DNA from: Verrucomicrobiota bacterium
Lineage (GTDB): Bacteria; Verrucomicrobiota; Verrucomicrobiia; CAIQCK01
Length of the DNA: 64,000 nt
NCBI GenBank assembly: GCA_016235595.1
Contig: JACRJX010000007.1
Span: 1-64,000, forward strand
Direction: 5' to 3'
Part shown: positions 25,782 through 35,277 of the stretch, piece by piece
Position numbering within the stretch: the stretch's first letter is position 1
Layout: each line of letters starts with the position of its first letter
Program-made: the position numbers and the translations under genes
Notes under the pieces: generated by a model
Database searches by the model: none
Told to the model about the DNA's origin: nothing
The model's input: the letters and a program-made list of their open reading frames with translations, nothing else

Positions 25782-28304
25782 ATGAAAACCATGAGAATGC
25801 TGCTCATTATTGCTGCCGCCCTTGTGGAGTTCACTCTTTCGACCGCCTTTGCCGCTGACGCGCGCAGGGTCGTTTCGCTCAACGGCCAATGGGATGTCGC
25901 CGAGGGTGGAATGGATCAGCCGCCGGCGAAATTCAGCCACCGCGCGCCTGTGCCGGGGCTTGTGGACATGGCCACGCCGCCGTTCGTGTGTCCCGGCTCG
26001 ACGGTTTCGCTGGCCGAGCGCCGGGAAAGGAAACGACCCGTCGACCCGAAACGCGAGGCGTTCTGGTATCGGCGCGCGTTCAAGCTGAAAGGCCCACTGC
26101 CGGAAGTGGCGCGGTTGAAGATCAACAAGGCGCGCTACAGCACGAAGGTCATCCTCAACGGCAAGGTCGTGGGCGAACACGGGCCGAACTGGACGCCCGG
26201 CTGGTTTGATGTGAAACCGTTCCTGAAAGGCGATGGCGCGGAGAACGAATTGCTCATCCGCGTCGGAGCGTCGTTGGCGCAGGTGCCGGCGTATCTGACG
26301 GAAGGTTGGGATTTTGAAAAGAGCCGCTACATTCCCGGCATCTATGACTCGGTCGAGTTGGTCCTGTGCGGCACGCCGCACATCGTCAACGTGCAGACCG
26401 TGCCCGACGTGGCCAGGAAAACCGTGCGTGCCGTGATCGAGTTGGCCAGTGCCTCAAATGTGCCTGTGAAAGGAATCGTGCGCGAAGCGAAGTCCGGCCG
26501 CGTCGTTGGCGAGGCCGCGTCGGAAGCGCGTGCGACAGGCAAAGTGGAATTGACCGTCTTGATCCGCGACGCGCGACTCTGGACGCCGGAAGACCCGTTC
26601 CTCTACGAACTGGTCGTGGACACCGGCGGCGACACGTCGCGGACACGGTTCGGGATGCGCACGTTTACGACCGACCCGGCGAGCGGGCGCGCGCTGCTCA
26701 ACGGCCGGCCGTATTTCCTGCGCGGCTCCAACGTCTGCATCTACCGGTTCTTTGAGGATGCCGCGCGCGGCGGGCTGCCGTGGAACCGCGAGTGGGTGCG
26801 CAAGCTGCACCGGCGGTTCAAGGAAATGCACTGGAACTCGTTGCGCTACTGCATCGGGTTTCCGCCGGAGTTTTGGTATGAGATCGCCGACGAGGAAGGT
26901 GTCATGATCCAGGACGAGTTCCCCATCTGGTATGGCGGGCGTCCGGATGCGTGGCCGAAGGAGATCACGCAGCAGCACCTCGCGGTCGAGTTCACCGAGT
27001 GGATGCGCGAGCGTTGGAACCACCCGTGCGTGGTGATCTGGGACGCACAGAACGAGACCACCGACGACGCGGTAGTCGCCGCGACGTTGATGGCGGTGCG
27101 CGGCCTCGATCTCTCGAATCGGCCGTGGGACAACGGCTGGGGTACACCGCAGAAGCCCGGTGACATTTCCGAGGCTCATCCGTATCGGGCAGGCCGGAAG
27201 GGGTTCTTCGCAAACCTCGCGAATGAGACGGGCATCCCCGACAACGGCCCGAAGAAGAAGGACGCGGCCCGGCCGCCGTATCTCATTAACGAATACGGCT
27301 GGCTCTGGATCAACCGCGACGGCACGCTGCCGACGTTGACCGTGGATGTTTACAAGCGGTTGCTTGGCGAAAAGGCCACGGTCGCCGAACGCTTCCATTA
27401 TTACGCGCGCACGCTGGCGGCCAAGACCGAGTTCTGGCGCAGCCGACGGTTGTGCGCGGGCGTGTTGCACTTCTGCGGGCTGGGTTATTCGCGGCACGAT
27501 GGCCAGACCAGTGATCATTTCGTCGACGTGAAGAATTTGGTCTACGAGCCGAACTTCCGCCGTTACGTGAGCGATGCTTTCGCGCCGACCGGTATCATGC
27601 TCGACTTCTGGACTGAAGACCTGCCGGCTGGCGAGAAACGCGATGTTTCGACCGTCGTCATCAACGACCTGTACGAGCCATGGAATGGCAGCGTCCGCCT
27701 CCGTTTGCTGCGCGGCTCGAAGACTCTTGCCGAGCAGACGCAGCCGTGCGAAGTCGCTGCGCTCGGCGACAGGCGGCTGGCGTTCAGCTTTGCCACTCCC
27801 ACTGAGCCGGGCCGCTACACACTCGAAGCCGCGTTGGTGAAAAAGGGCGCGCCTGATGTTCGCAGCTTGCGCGACTTTTCCGTGCTGACGCCGGAAGAAC
27901 GCGAAGCCCGCCGCAACCTCGCCGAGGGTCGGCCCGTAAAAGCGTTGTCAGTGTTGACGAGGGATGGCCAGACCTATCGGGCTGAGTTCGCTGTTGATGG
28001 CAAGGCAGACACGCGCTGGTCGAGTGAGTTTAGCGACCCGCAATGGCTTACAGTGGACCTCGGCGCCATGCAGAAGATTTCGCGCGTTGAGTTACAGTGG
28101 GAGGGCGCGTTTGCGAAGACCTACGCGATTCAAGTTTCGCCTGATGGCGAGAACTGGAAGACCGTCTGCACCACCAACAAGGGGGTGGGGAAGACCGAGG
28201 TCATTAGTTTCGCACCGACGCAGGCGCGATGGGTCCGCATCCATGGCACACAGCGCGGCACGCGGTTCGGTTACTCGCTCTGGGAAGTACGCGTGTATCA
28301 CTGA
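25782..28304 (+). CDS. Secreted glycoside hydrolase family 2-type protein with C-terminal F5/8-like domain
   Basis: An 840-residue exported enzyme. The start ATG 25782 opens a signal peptide ending near AFA (about residue 27). The GH2 plan is visible: N-terminal jelly-roll sugar-binding domain (about 30-215), immunoglobulin-like domain (about 220-310), then the TIM barrel with the acid/base pair in WDAQNE (about 420) and a likely nucleophile glutamate in LINEYG (about 500). A C-terminal discoidin/F5-8-type carbohydrate-binding module (about 710-840) includes DGKADTRWSS and LTVDLGA. Substrate (galactoside, mannoside or glucuronide) cannot be told. It converges on another secreted hydrolase gene. 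Confidence 0.9.
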   Translation: MKTMRMLLIIAAALVEFTLSTAFAADARRVVSLNGQWDVAEGGMDQPPAKFSHRAPVPGLVDMATPPFVCPGSTVSLAERRERKRPVDPKREAFWYRRAFKLKGPLPEVARLKINKARYSTKVILNGKVVGEHGPNWTPGWFDVKPFLKGDGAENELLIRVGASLAQVPAYLTEGWDFEKSRYIPGIYDSVELVLCGTPHIVNVQTVPDVARKTVRAVIELASASNVPVKGIVREAKSGRVVGEAASEARATGKVELTVLIRDARLWTPEDPFLYELVVDTGGDTSRTRFGMRTFTTDPASGRALLNGRPYFLRGSNVCIYRFFEDAARGGLPWNREWVRKLHRRFKEMHWNSLRYCIGFPPEFWYEIADEEGVMIQDEFPIWYGGRPDAWPKEITQQHLAVEFTEWMRERWNHPCVVIWDAQNETTDDAVVAATLMAVRGLDLSNRPWDNGWGTPQKPGDISEAHPYRAGRKGFFANLANETGIPDNGPKKKDAARPPYLINEYGWLWINRDGTLPTLTVDVYKRLLGEKATVAERFHYYARTLAAKTEFWRSRRLCAGVLHFCGLGYSRHDGQTSDHFVDVKNLVYEPNFRRYVSDAFAPTGIMLDFWTEDLPAGEKRDVSTVVINDLYEPWNGSVRLRLLRGSKTLAEQTQPCEVAALGDRRLAFSFATPTEPGRYTLEAALVKKGAPDVRSLRDFSVLTPEEREARRNLAEGRPVKALSVLTRDGQTYRAEFAVDGKADTRWSSEFSDPQWLTVDLGAMQKISRVELQWEGAFAKTYAIQVSPDGENWKTVCTTNKGVGKTEVISFAPTQARWVRIHGTQRGTRFGYSLWEVRVYH

Positions 28305-28367
28305 GCGCAACGAAGAACGGCGAAGGGCGCCCGGCGGTCGCGTTACACCCATGGCTTGCGCCGGGGC

Positions 28368-30107
28368 CTATTCTTTTGCGGACGCGCCTCTTTTCGTAAT
28401 CAGGTCGCCGAAGGAGGCAAGCAAATCATATTTGTTTCGCCACGTCGTATACATGATGCCCTGCGCGTTAGGTGTGCGGTCAATCGCCTCCAGCCAGCCT
28501 CGCGGGTTCTCCAGCGTATCGCCGTCATAATACGCCCCGGCCAACGTCCGGAAACCGAGGCCGGAGAAGAACTTCAGGCTCGGCTCGCGTTGTTTGTAAT
28601 ACCAGCAGACGATGCCGAGATCCTTCGGCACGTGTTGCCACGAGCCGGTATAGTCGCCCTCCACCGCGTAGTAATCACCGTGCGCGTTATGGTTGGGGTC
28701 GAGCATGTCCGACCAGCACCAAACGTCCGCGCCGGGACTGGCCTCGCGCAGGATGGCTGCCTGCTTCGTGATGCAATCGCCAAGAATCTCGCCCATTGTC
28801 GTGTGACGCGCCTTGCATGCCGCGCACGAGCCGCCGGCTCGCACTTCATCCATGCTGAGCAGGAATTTCTTCGCACCGGTGTGCTGCACCAGCGCCTTCG
28901 CCACGGTGCGCCAGATCTCGTAAACCTTTGGCTCCGACATGCAAATCGTCACCTGCCCGGCGTTGATGGCGATGGCGTGATACCAGCTTACGCGCAACCG
29001 CTCGCCATCGCGGATGCGACCGCTCGTTAACAGCCGCAGCGGCGGTGCGTCATGGTCGGGCCGCGACGGGCGCAATTGCGGATCGCTTAGCGGCGCGTAA
29101 TCCCTGCCTTCCTCGTAAACTGTCTGACCGTCCTCGCTGCGCACGGTCACGGGCGTGCCGGGCCGGCGCAGGACATTGACGGGGCCGACTTCCTCAAGGC
29201 GCAGATCGTCGAGCCAGACTTTGCCTTCCTTGCCGCCCCAGAGGCCGGCGTAAATCCGCACGCGGTCGAACTGGAGGCTGTTGAACAGCAGCGTCAGCTT
29301 TCGCCAGTCGCCGGTATCCGCCATGTTCGGTTCGAACGGTGCCAGGGATCGTTTGTCGGCCAACACTTGCAGCTTGAACGCACCCGCCGGTTTCAGTCCT
29401 TCGGTTTTCACCCATGCGCTCAGCCGGTAGCACCGTCGCGGAGCGACGGCCACCTCCTGCATGATGCGGCCATGGCCATGTTCGGGGTTGAACTTGCTGG
29501 CATTCTCGATACGGAGCGACGATCGACCCTCCTTGAATACCGCCGTATCCTGGAACGTGATGCGCCCCGGCTCGTCGGCAAAACGGTAGCCCTTGAAACG
29601 GTTGCGCTCGAATTCTTCGAAGCCGCCGTTGACGATGCCGGCCGCCGGGTCGGCCGCCAGTCGCGCCTCGCCGTTGTGCGCGACGAACGGCGCGTTCTCC
29701 ACCGGCAAGCCCTCGGCGAGATTCCGGTCGCGATGCAGCACCGCGCTGCCATAGCCGGCCGAAAAAATAGACGGGATGATCTCAATGCGCCGTGCTGCGC
29801 AAATCTTTTTCACCTCATCGAGCCGGCGGAAATAAGCCGGCTTCTGCAAGTCAATCGTGTCAAACCCGCCTGTGAGCACCATACCGTTCAACCCGTGTTC
29901 GGCGGCGGTCTCTACGATGCGGCGGATTTCCTCCACATCCGAGTCGCGCGACAGGTTGTGCGACGCATAGACCCATCGCTCTGGATAACCTTGCGGCTGC
30001 GGCGCGGCCGGAGAACGTGCTGCATTCTCGGCTGCGCTCACCGTGAACACTGTCGTGGCGATAGCCGTGATGGAGGAGAGGAGTCTGCGGCTGAAAACCA
30101 ATGTCAT
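28368..30107 (-). CDS. Secreted GH20-like hydrolase with internal carbohydrate-binding-like module
   Basis: A 579-residue protein with an N-terminal signal peptide. A TIM-barrel start (YASHNLSRDSDVEEIRRI) is interrupted by a beta-rich, carbohydrate-binding-like module (about residues 155-315, with NGGFEEFERN and VWLDDLRLEEVG), after which the barrel resumes. It contains an Asp-Glu pair in LLSMDEVRAGG (about 425), the arrangement used by GH20-type substrate-assisted enzymes, followed by a CAAC cysteine pair. The family assignment is tentative: it resembles uncharacterised GH20-like proteins of verrucomicrobia. It lies opposite the GH2 gene with 63 bases between stops. Confidence 0.7.
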   Translation of the reverse strand: MTLVFSRRLLSSITAIATTVFTVSAAENAARSPAAPQPQGYPERWVYASHNLSRDSDVEEIRRIVETAAEHGLNGMVLTGGFDTIDLQKPAYFRRLDEVKKICAARRIEIIPSIFSAGYGSAVLHRDRNLAEGLPVENAPFVAHNGEARLAADPAAGIVNGGFEEFERNRFKGYRFADEPGRITFQDTAVFKEGRSSLRIENASKFNPEHGHGRIMQEVAVAPRRCYRLSAWVKTEGLKPAGAFKLQVLADKRSLAPFEPNMADTGDWRKLTLLFNSLQFDRVRIYAGLWGGKEGKVWLDDLRLEEVGPVNVLRRPGTPVTVRSEDGQTVYEEGRDYAPLSDPQLRPSRPDHDAPPLRLLTSGRIRDGERLRVSWYHAIAINAGQVTICMSEPKVYEIWRTVAKALVQHTGAKKFLLSMDEVRAGGSCAACKARHTTMGEILGDCITKQAAILREASPGADVWCWSDMLDPNHNAHGDYYAVEGDYTGSWQHVPKDLGIVCWYYKQREPSLKFFSGLGFRTLAGAYYDGDTLENPRGWLEAIDRTPNAQGIMYTTWRNKYDLLASFGDLITKRGASAKE

Positions 30108-30387
30108 TGGGCGGCTCCGTGGCTGACGGTTTTGGGTTTATGTTTCGCGTCGGTTTCTTCACCGAATCGCGTATCCGATTCTACTCATCGAACGTCGCTG
30201 TCATCAAGATCGCCCTTAAGTCTGAATCAAAGCCGGGGAAAGGATGTTATATATGTGAATCGCTCACCTGTGAACTGTGGCAGCGCGCTACGCTGGTCTG
30301 GCCTGTATAGCAAGTCGCGCGGGGATAGCGTTGCTGCGCAATGTGTTACAACGATCGCTGTTCCGGCGAACCCGGCGAGCCACTCTG

Positions 30388-30417
30388 CCCGGATGGAAAC
30401 CCGATGTTTCCAGCGGG
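30388..30417. repeat. Imperfect inverted repeat (hairpin)
   Basis: TGGAAAC and GTTTCCA (30394-30412) form a perfect 7-base stem around a 5-base loop. Outer CCCG and CGGG extend it across a small internal loop. It lies about 100 bases upstream of the candidate pilus promoter and could be an operator or the end of another transcript. No T-run follows. Confidence 0.45.
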
Positions 30418-30496
30418 TTGGCGCAGAATCAGAGGATTGCCCGCCCAAGGTAAGGGATTCCCCTATATGCGTTTCGTTTTTCCCGACGTGCAAGTA

Positions 30497-30521
30497 TTGA
30501 CAGTGTGAGATAAGGTATAAT
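30497..30521 (+). promoter_or_regulatory. Candidate promoter of the TadE/TadG gene cluster
   Basis: Perfect TTGACA and TATAAT hexamers face the pilus genes, but they are only 13 bases apart, too short for normal sigma-70 use; an activator or reliance on the -10 alone would be needed. If TATAAT is the -10, the ATG at 30520 lies inside the promoter, which supports the later GTG 30562 start for the first gene. Confidence 0.35.
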
Positions 30522-30561
30522 GTTGTTGGCATTGGAATATCAATACAGTCGGAAAGTCGCT

Positions 30562-31029
30562 GTGAGGACAGAACGAAGAATCGGCGGTGAGCGCCGAGGG
30601 CAGTCGCTTGTGGAAACTGCGCTGACCTTCGTGCTCTTCATGATGCTGGTCTTTGGTATTTTGGATTTTGCGCGTTTGTTCTATGTCCACTTGACGATGC
30701 AGCACGCGCTGCGCGTGGCGGGCCGGTATGCGGCCACGGGCAATCATGAGACGGCCGCGGATGGCTCCACCACGTCGCGCACCAACTCCATCCTCCGAGT
30801 GGCGCAGAACGCGGCAATGGGACTGCCGTTGACGTCGATCCAGTTCACGAGCCAGTCTTTTGGCTCCGGCAGCGCCGGCGGTCCCTGCGACACGGTCACG
30901 ATCGCGCTCGGCTGCAATGTCCAGTTGCTGACACCATTGATTTCGCGGATTTTCTCAAACGGCGTTTATCGTTTCAACGCCAGCATGACGTTCCGTAATG
31001 AACCCTTTCCCCCAGCTCAGACAAACTAG
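30562..31029 (+). CDS. TadE-like pilus assembly protein
   Basis: A 155-residue minor pseudopilin-like protein. After a basic N-terminus comes the TadE signature GQSLVETALTFVLFMMLVFG, a single membrane helix with a glutamate at the +5-like position, then FARLFYVHLTMQHALRVAGRYAA. TadE-type proteins help assemble Flp pili in the envelope. GTG 30562 has GGAAAG five bases upstream and gives a standard short basic N-terminus. ATG 30520 is the alternative but overlaps the candidate -10. First of four related genes on this strand. Confidence 0.85.
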   Translation: MRTERRIGGERRGQSLVETALTFVLFMMLVFGILDFARLFYVHLTMQHALRVAGRYAATGNHETAADGSTTSRTNSILRVAQNAAMGLPLTSIQFTSQSFGSGSAGGPCDTVTIALGCNVQLLTPLISRIFSNGVYRFNASMTFRNEPFPPAQTN

Positions 31030-31600
31030 CCGGCCCATCAGATCCGAAACCGCAACGCGGCGCGCGAGATCTGGACGGCGTTTTCATGACCGGCAAGAAG
31101 GTCAGGCGCTGATGGAGTTTTCGTTGATCGTCGTGATCCTGGCGATCATGGTGATGGCGACGGTGGACTACGGGCGGTTGTTCGTGGTGCGTCAGACGAT
31201 GGTCAACGCAAGCCGTGAAGGCGCCAACCTTGCGGTGCGCGGCACGACTCTTTCCAACGCCGTCGCGGCGATGGTGGCAACGTCACCATCGCTGTATTTC
31301 AGCAATGGCTATGGTCGCATTATCGCGTCCACGGTCACCCGCTCCGGCAGCGGCGTCGTCACCATTACCGGGCAGGTGAAATTTGGTGGCAGCAATTATG
31401 CCAGCCGCATCGGAGTCTTGAACGCAACGGGCAGTGGCGTGACGCTGCCTAGCGACCAGTTGCCGCAGACAAATCAGACGCTATACATCACCGAGGTCTT
31501 CTATCCATTTACGCCCGTGACACCGATTGTCAAACTCCTGCAAATGATCTCGACGAACTCTGCGCTGCCGAGTCTTTTGTATGACGTGACATATTTCTAG
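30998..31600 (+). CDS. TadE/TadG-like pilus assembly protein
   Basis: A 200-residue protein with a long basic N-terminus (about 33 residues), then GQALMEFSLIVVILAIMVMATVDYG, the prepilin-like TadE helix, and a secreted domain rich in Ser, Thr and Gly. It overlaps the previous gene by 32 bases. ATG 30998 is the only standard start that keeps the GQALMEF motif. The second membrane pseudopilin of the set, it probably works with its upstream neighbour in pilus biogenesis. Confidence 0.83.
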   Translation: MNPFPQLRQTSRPIRSETATRRARSGRRFHDRQEGQALMEFSLIVVILAIMVMATVDYGRLFVVRQTMVNASREGANLAVRGTTLSNAVAAMVATSPSLYFSNGYGRIIASTVTRSGSGVVTITGQVKFGGSNYASRIGVLNATGSGVTLPSDQLPQTNQTLYITEVFYPFTPVTPIVKLLQMISTNSALPSLLYDVTYF

Positions 31601-31619
31601 GCCAGGAGCGGACAAATCC

Positions 31620-32852
31620 ATGAACATCGTCCGTCATCTCATCGGGAAGCGGCGGGGCAAAGCCGGACAAACGCTGGTGATGTATGCCATCCTGGCGATC
31701 GTGTTGTTTCTGGTCATCGGGATGTGCATCGACGGGGCCACCATTTATCTGAGCAAGGCAGCCTTGGACAAAGCCGTGGATGCAGCCGCACTGACGGCTG
31801 TTCGCAACCTTTTCCAAGGGGAAACACGGGCGACTGCGGTGGCGCAGGCCTCCCTTACGGCCAACTATCGCGGCGGCGGCTGGAACGCGCAGGACCCTGT
31901 TGTTAACATCACTTACACCTTGGACTCCAACGACAACAAAGTGGTGAACATCCTGGGCACAGCGGTGGTTAACACCTATTTCATGCGCATTGTCCCGCGG
32001 TTTCAGACCTTCTCAATCAGTTCCGCCGCGAATGCCACGCGCGCCAAGCTGATCATGAGCCTGGTGCTCGATCGCTCCGGATCCATGGCCGGCAACAACG
32101 GTTCGGCGAAGCTGCCGGGCGCGGTGGCCACCTTCATCAGCTTCTTCGACGACAACATGGACAAGGTTTCGTTGGTCAGTTTCGCTTCCACAACGAACTT
32201 GAACGTCGCCGTGCAGCAGCCCTTCAAGACTCTCGTCACGACTGCCGCCAACAGCCTGGTCTACAGCGGCGGTACCTATTCTGAAGGCGGCCTCAAGCTG
32301 GCGAAGCAGCAGAACGACAGCGTGATCATTCCCGCGGGCGAAAATTACCTCAAAGTCGTGGTTTTCTTCACGGATGGTTTGGCCAACACGTTCCAAGGGA
32401 CCTGGCCGACCAACAAGACTTACAACGTGGGTGGCACTGATTCGGGCACCTCCTACGCCATTTTCAATCCTGGCACTGGCAATCAACTTCCCAACAGTTC
32501 GACCATGTTTTCAGGGCCGTCCCCATCCTATTGTCCAACGATGTCCACTTTCGTATCCACCAACGGCACCACCAAGACCTGCAATGCCACCAACTTTCGC
32601 ACCGAAGGCCAGCTTCGCTCCTTGGGGACTGCCAACGAAATGCGCAACGCGAACATGATCGTCTTTGCCATTGGCCTTGGCGGCGGCAGCGTTGACCAGA
32701 GTTTCCTCCACCAGATTGCCAATGACACCTCCTCCAGCACCTTTGATCCAAACCAGCCGATCGGCGAGGCTGTCTTTGCCTCCACCGCCAACGACCTTCA
32801 AACGACTTTTCAACAGATCGCCTCCAAGATTCTATTGCGGCTGACGCGGTGA
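31620..32852 (+). CDS. TadG-like protein with von Willebrand factor A domain (copy 1)
   Basis: A 410-residue membrane-anchored protein. The N-terminal Flp/TadG-type segment (GQTLVMYAILAIVLFLVIGM, about residues 16-35) is followed by a periplasmic putative-Tad domain (IYLSKAALDKAVDAAALTAV) and a vWA domain from about residue 140 with an intact MIDAS metal site (D-R-S-G-S, about 151-155) and FFTDG. vWA domains bind partner proteins through a divalent metal. The start follows an AGGAG site. A close paralogue of identical length lies 278 bases downstream. Confidence 0.87.
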   Translation: MNIVRHLIGKRRGKAGQTLVMYAILAIVLFLVIGMCIDGATIYLSKAALDKAVDAAALTAVRNLFQGETRATAVAQASLTANYRGGGWNAQDPVVNITYTLDSNDNKVVNILGTAVVNTYFMRIVPRFQTFSISSAANATRAKLIMSLVLDRSGSMAGNNGSAKLPGAVATFISFFDDNMDKVSLVSFASTTNLNVAVQQPFKTLVTTAANSLVYSGGTYSEGGLKLAKQQNDSVIIPAGENYLKVVVFFTDGLANTFQGTWPTNKTYNVGGTDSGTSYAIFNPGTGNQLPNSSTMFSGPSPSYCPTMSTFVSTNGTTKTCNATNFRTEGQLRSLGTANEMRNANMIVFAIGLGGGSVDQSFLHQIANDTSSSTFDPNQPIGEAVFASTANDLQTTFQQIASKILLRLTR

Positions 32853-33130
32853 TTGCCAAAACGGTGTCAAGCAGGACGGGTGACGGTTCTCCAGCGGGCG
32901 GTACTGCTAATCCAGACAGAAAAGGTGTGTTTGTGCCGAAGGGGTCACGTGCGGACCGGCGGGATGTGAAGGTCGGGAAATGGCAGGGGAACTTTTTAAA
33001 CACTGGCGCTTTGCGGTCGATGCAGCAAGATTGGCATCGGATTACGTGCTTGCAGAACGGCTATAGGACACTAGGATGACGATAGTTGGGTATGAAGGAT
33101 GAAATTCTGGCGCGAGGAAGAGATGAGTTC

Positions 33131-34363
33131 ATGACTCCCCTCCATCATCTCAGTCGGCGATCCCGAAAGGAAACCGGTCAAACCCTTGTCTTCTTCGCCA
33201 TCATGGTGTTGATGCTGATGCTCGTTGTTGGAATGACGGTGGACGCGGCCACCATCTACTTGAGCAAGGCGGCCATGGATAAGGCTATAGACGCAGCGTC
33301 GCTGACGGCCGTTCGCAATTTGTTCCAAGGACAGGCTCGGGCGACCGAAGTGGCGCAGGCTTCCTTTACGGCCAATTACCGCTGCGGAGGCCAGTCCAGC
33401 ACCGCCCCCGTTCTTAACATCACTTATTCCGTCGATGCCGCAGGCAACACGGTCGTGAACATTCTGGGCACGTCGGTGGTCAATACCTACTTCCTGCGCA
33501 TTGTCCCACGGTTCCAGACATTTCAGGTCAGTTCCGTGGCCACCGCTACGCGCGCCAAGCTGGTCATGAGCCTGGTGCTCGACCGTTCCGGCTCGATGTC
33601 CGGCAACAACGGTTCGGTGAAGCTGCCGGGCGCGGTCGCTACCTTCATCAGCTTCTTCGACGACAACATGGACAAGGTTTCGTTGGTCAGTTTCGCTTCC
33701 ACAACGAACTTGAACGTTTCGGTGCGGCAGCCCTTCAAGAGCGTCGTCGCGACTGCCGCCAACAGCCTGACCTACAGCGGCGGCACCTACTCTGAAGGCG
33801 GCCTCAAACTGGCGAAACGGCAGAACGACAGCGTGATCGTCCCCGCAGGCGAAAATGTCATCAAGGTCGTGGTCTTCTTCACCGATGGTTTGGCCAACAC
33901 GTTCCAAGGGACCTGGCCGACCAACAAGACTTACAACGTGGGTGGCACCGATTCGGGCAACTCCTACGCCATTTTTAGTCCCAGCAGTGGCAATCAACTT
34001 CCTAACAATCAAACCATGTTTTCAGGGCCGTCCCCATCATACTGTACTACCATGTCCACCTTCGTATCCACCAACGGCACCACCAAGACCTGCAATGCCA
34101 CCAACTTTCGCACCGAAGGCCAGCTTCGCTCCTTGGGGACCGCCAACGAAATCCGCGACGCAAACATGTTGATCTTTGCCATTGGTCTCGGCGGCGGCAG
34201 CGTTGACCAGAGTTTTCTCCACAAGATCGCCAATGACACCACCTCCAGCACCTTTAATCCAAACCAGCCGATCGGCGAGGCTGTCTTTGCCGCCACCGCC
34301 AACGATTTGCAGATGACCTTCCAGCAAATCGCCTCCAAGATTCTGTTGCGGTTGACGCGATGA
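33131..34363 (+). CDS. TadG-like protein with von Willebrand factor A domain (copy 2)
   Basis: A 410-residue paralogue of the gene at 31620. From ATG 33131 the two align without gaps at the N-terminus and have exactly the same length, so this start is preferred over those at 33086 and 33092. Anchor helix GQTLVFFAIMVLMLMLVVGM, the Tad domain and a vWA domain with the D-R-S-G-S metal site are all present. The N-terminal 130 residues have diverged more than the vWA part, which is nearly identical at DNA level. It probably has the same role or forms a hetero-oligomer with copy 1. Confidence 0.87.
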   Translation: MTPLHHLSRRSRKETGQTLVFFAIMVLMLMLVVGMTVDAATIYLSKAAMDKAIDAASLTAVRNLFQGQARATEVAQASFTANYRCGGQSSTAPVLNITYSVDAAGNTVVNILGTSVVNTYFLRIVPRFQTFQVSSVATATRAKLVMSLVLDRSGSMSGNNGSVKLPGAVATFISFFDDNMDKVSLVSFASTTNLNVSVRQPFKSVVATAANSLTYSGGTYSEGGLKLAKRQNDSVIVPAGENVIKVVVFFTDGLANTFQGTWPTNKTYNVGGTDSGNSYAIFSPSSGNQLPNNQTMFSGPSPSYCTTMSTFVSTNGTTKTCNATNFRTEGQLRSLGTANEIRDANMLIFAIGLGGGSVDQSFLHKIANDTTSSTFNPNQPIGEAVFAATANDLQMTFQQIASKILLRLTR

Positions 34364-34479
34364 TGTCCTGACGGGCTGGCTGTGTCCCCCAAGCCGGTTC
34401 CAAGATTGATTTCCTGCTGTTAAACCTGATCAGCTTGAAAAACGCCTTCGCAGAGGTGCGACGCGTTTCGTGGGACGCG

Positions 34480-35277
34480 CTAGACCGGAACCTGCCGCCG
34501 ATTCTTGAACGTGACCAATCGCGCCGTCTTGTATTTCGCCAGGAAGTGCTCCATATCCGAAAACTGCAACGCCACATCCTCCGGCGCGTGCGCATCGGAG
34601 TTCACCGCCAGCGGAATGCCCAGCGCCACCGCCTCGGCGATGATCGCGCGCGTGGGATACGTGTCGGGCCGCAGCAACTCGGGATGACGATAGCCGGAGG
34701 TGTTCACTTCCAGACAGAGGCCGGCACGGGCGATTTCCTTCAGCGTGCGCGTGATGTCCCCGGCCTCGTGTTCGGTGTGTACCCGGCCGGAGCGTTTCGG
34801 CACGTCGAAATGCGCGATGATGTCGCAGAGACCGCTGCCGGCCATCTTTCGCACCAGTTCAAAGTAACGGGCGTAAAGACGCGCGGCGTCGCCGGTGAAA
34901 TTCCTCGGCCATGAGATCTGCCGGCACTCCGGGTCCAGATAATGGATCGAGCCGATGATGTAGTCCCACGGATGACGGGCGAGCTGTTTTTCGAGGTAGG
35001 CTTCGAGGCCCTCGACGTAATCCATCTCCAGCCCCAGCAGCACCTCAATGCGGCCCTGATACCGCTGCCGCAGGTCGAGCACGCATTTCACGTAATCGTC
35101 CAGTTCCGACTCCTCCATGCGCACGTTGTCGCCGAGGTCGTTCGGCAGCGGGTTGTGGTCGGCAAAACCGATGGCCTTCAGCCCGTGCTCGATAGCGCTG
35201 TCGACATACGCCTCCATCGAGCCGATGGCGTGTTTGCACCGCGTTGTGTGAACATGATGATCCGCAATGATTCGCAT
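34480..35277 (-). CDS. hisJ: PHP-family histidinol-phosphatase-like protein
   Basis: A 265-residue metal-dependent phosphatase of the PHP superfamily. Metal-ligand motifs appear in order: DHHVHT (residues 6-11), FADHNP, GLEMDY, GSIHYL, AHFDVP and NSDAHAPEDV. This is the pattern of HisK/HisJ-type histidinol phosphatase, which removes phosphate from L-histidinol phosphate in histidine synthesis. No other his gene is in the window, so related sugar-phosphate substrates remain possible. Normal length. Confidence 0.85.
   Translation of the reverse strand: MRIIADHHVHTTRCKHAIGSMEAYVDSAIEHGLKAIGFADHNPLPNDLGDNVRMEESELDDYVKCVLDLRQRYQGRIEVLLGLEMDYVEGLEAYLEKQLARHPWDYIIGSIHYLDPECRQISWPRNFTGDAARLYARYFELVRKMAGSGLCDIIAHFDVPKRSGRVHTEHEAGDITRTLKEIARAGLCLEVNTSGYRHPELLRPDTYPTRAIIAEAVALGIPLAVNSDAHAPEDVALQFSDMEHFLAKYKTARLVTFKNRRQVPV

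Larger units (their letters stand above)
30108..30561. other. Intergenic region upstream of the pilus-assembly genes
   Basis: About 450 bases between the divergent GH20-like and TadE-like genes. It contains a hairpin-forming inverted repeat and a candidate promoter, listed separately. The small open frames here do not look like proteins. Confidence 0.5.
31620..34363 (+). repeat. Tandem gene duplication of vWA/TadG-like genes
   Basis: Units 31620-32852 and 33131-34363 are direct repeats. Similarity is highest in the vWA-coding part, for example 32101-32215 against 33612-33726 and 32375-32455 against 33886-33966, with runs of many identical bases. The 5' parts and the 278-base spacer differ clearly. 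Confidence 0.85.
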
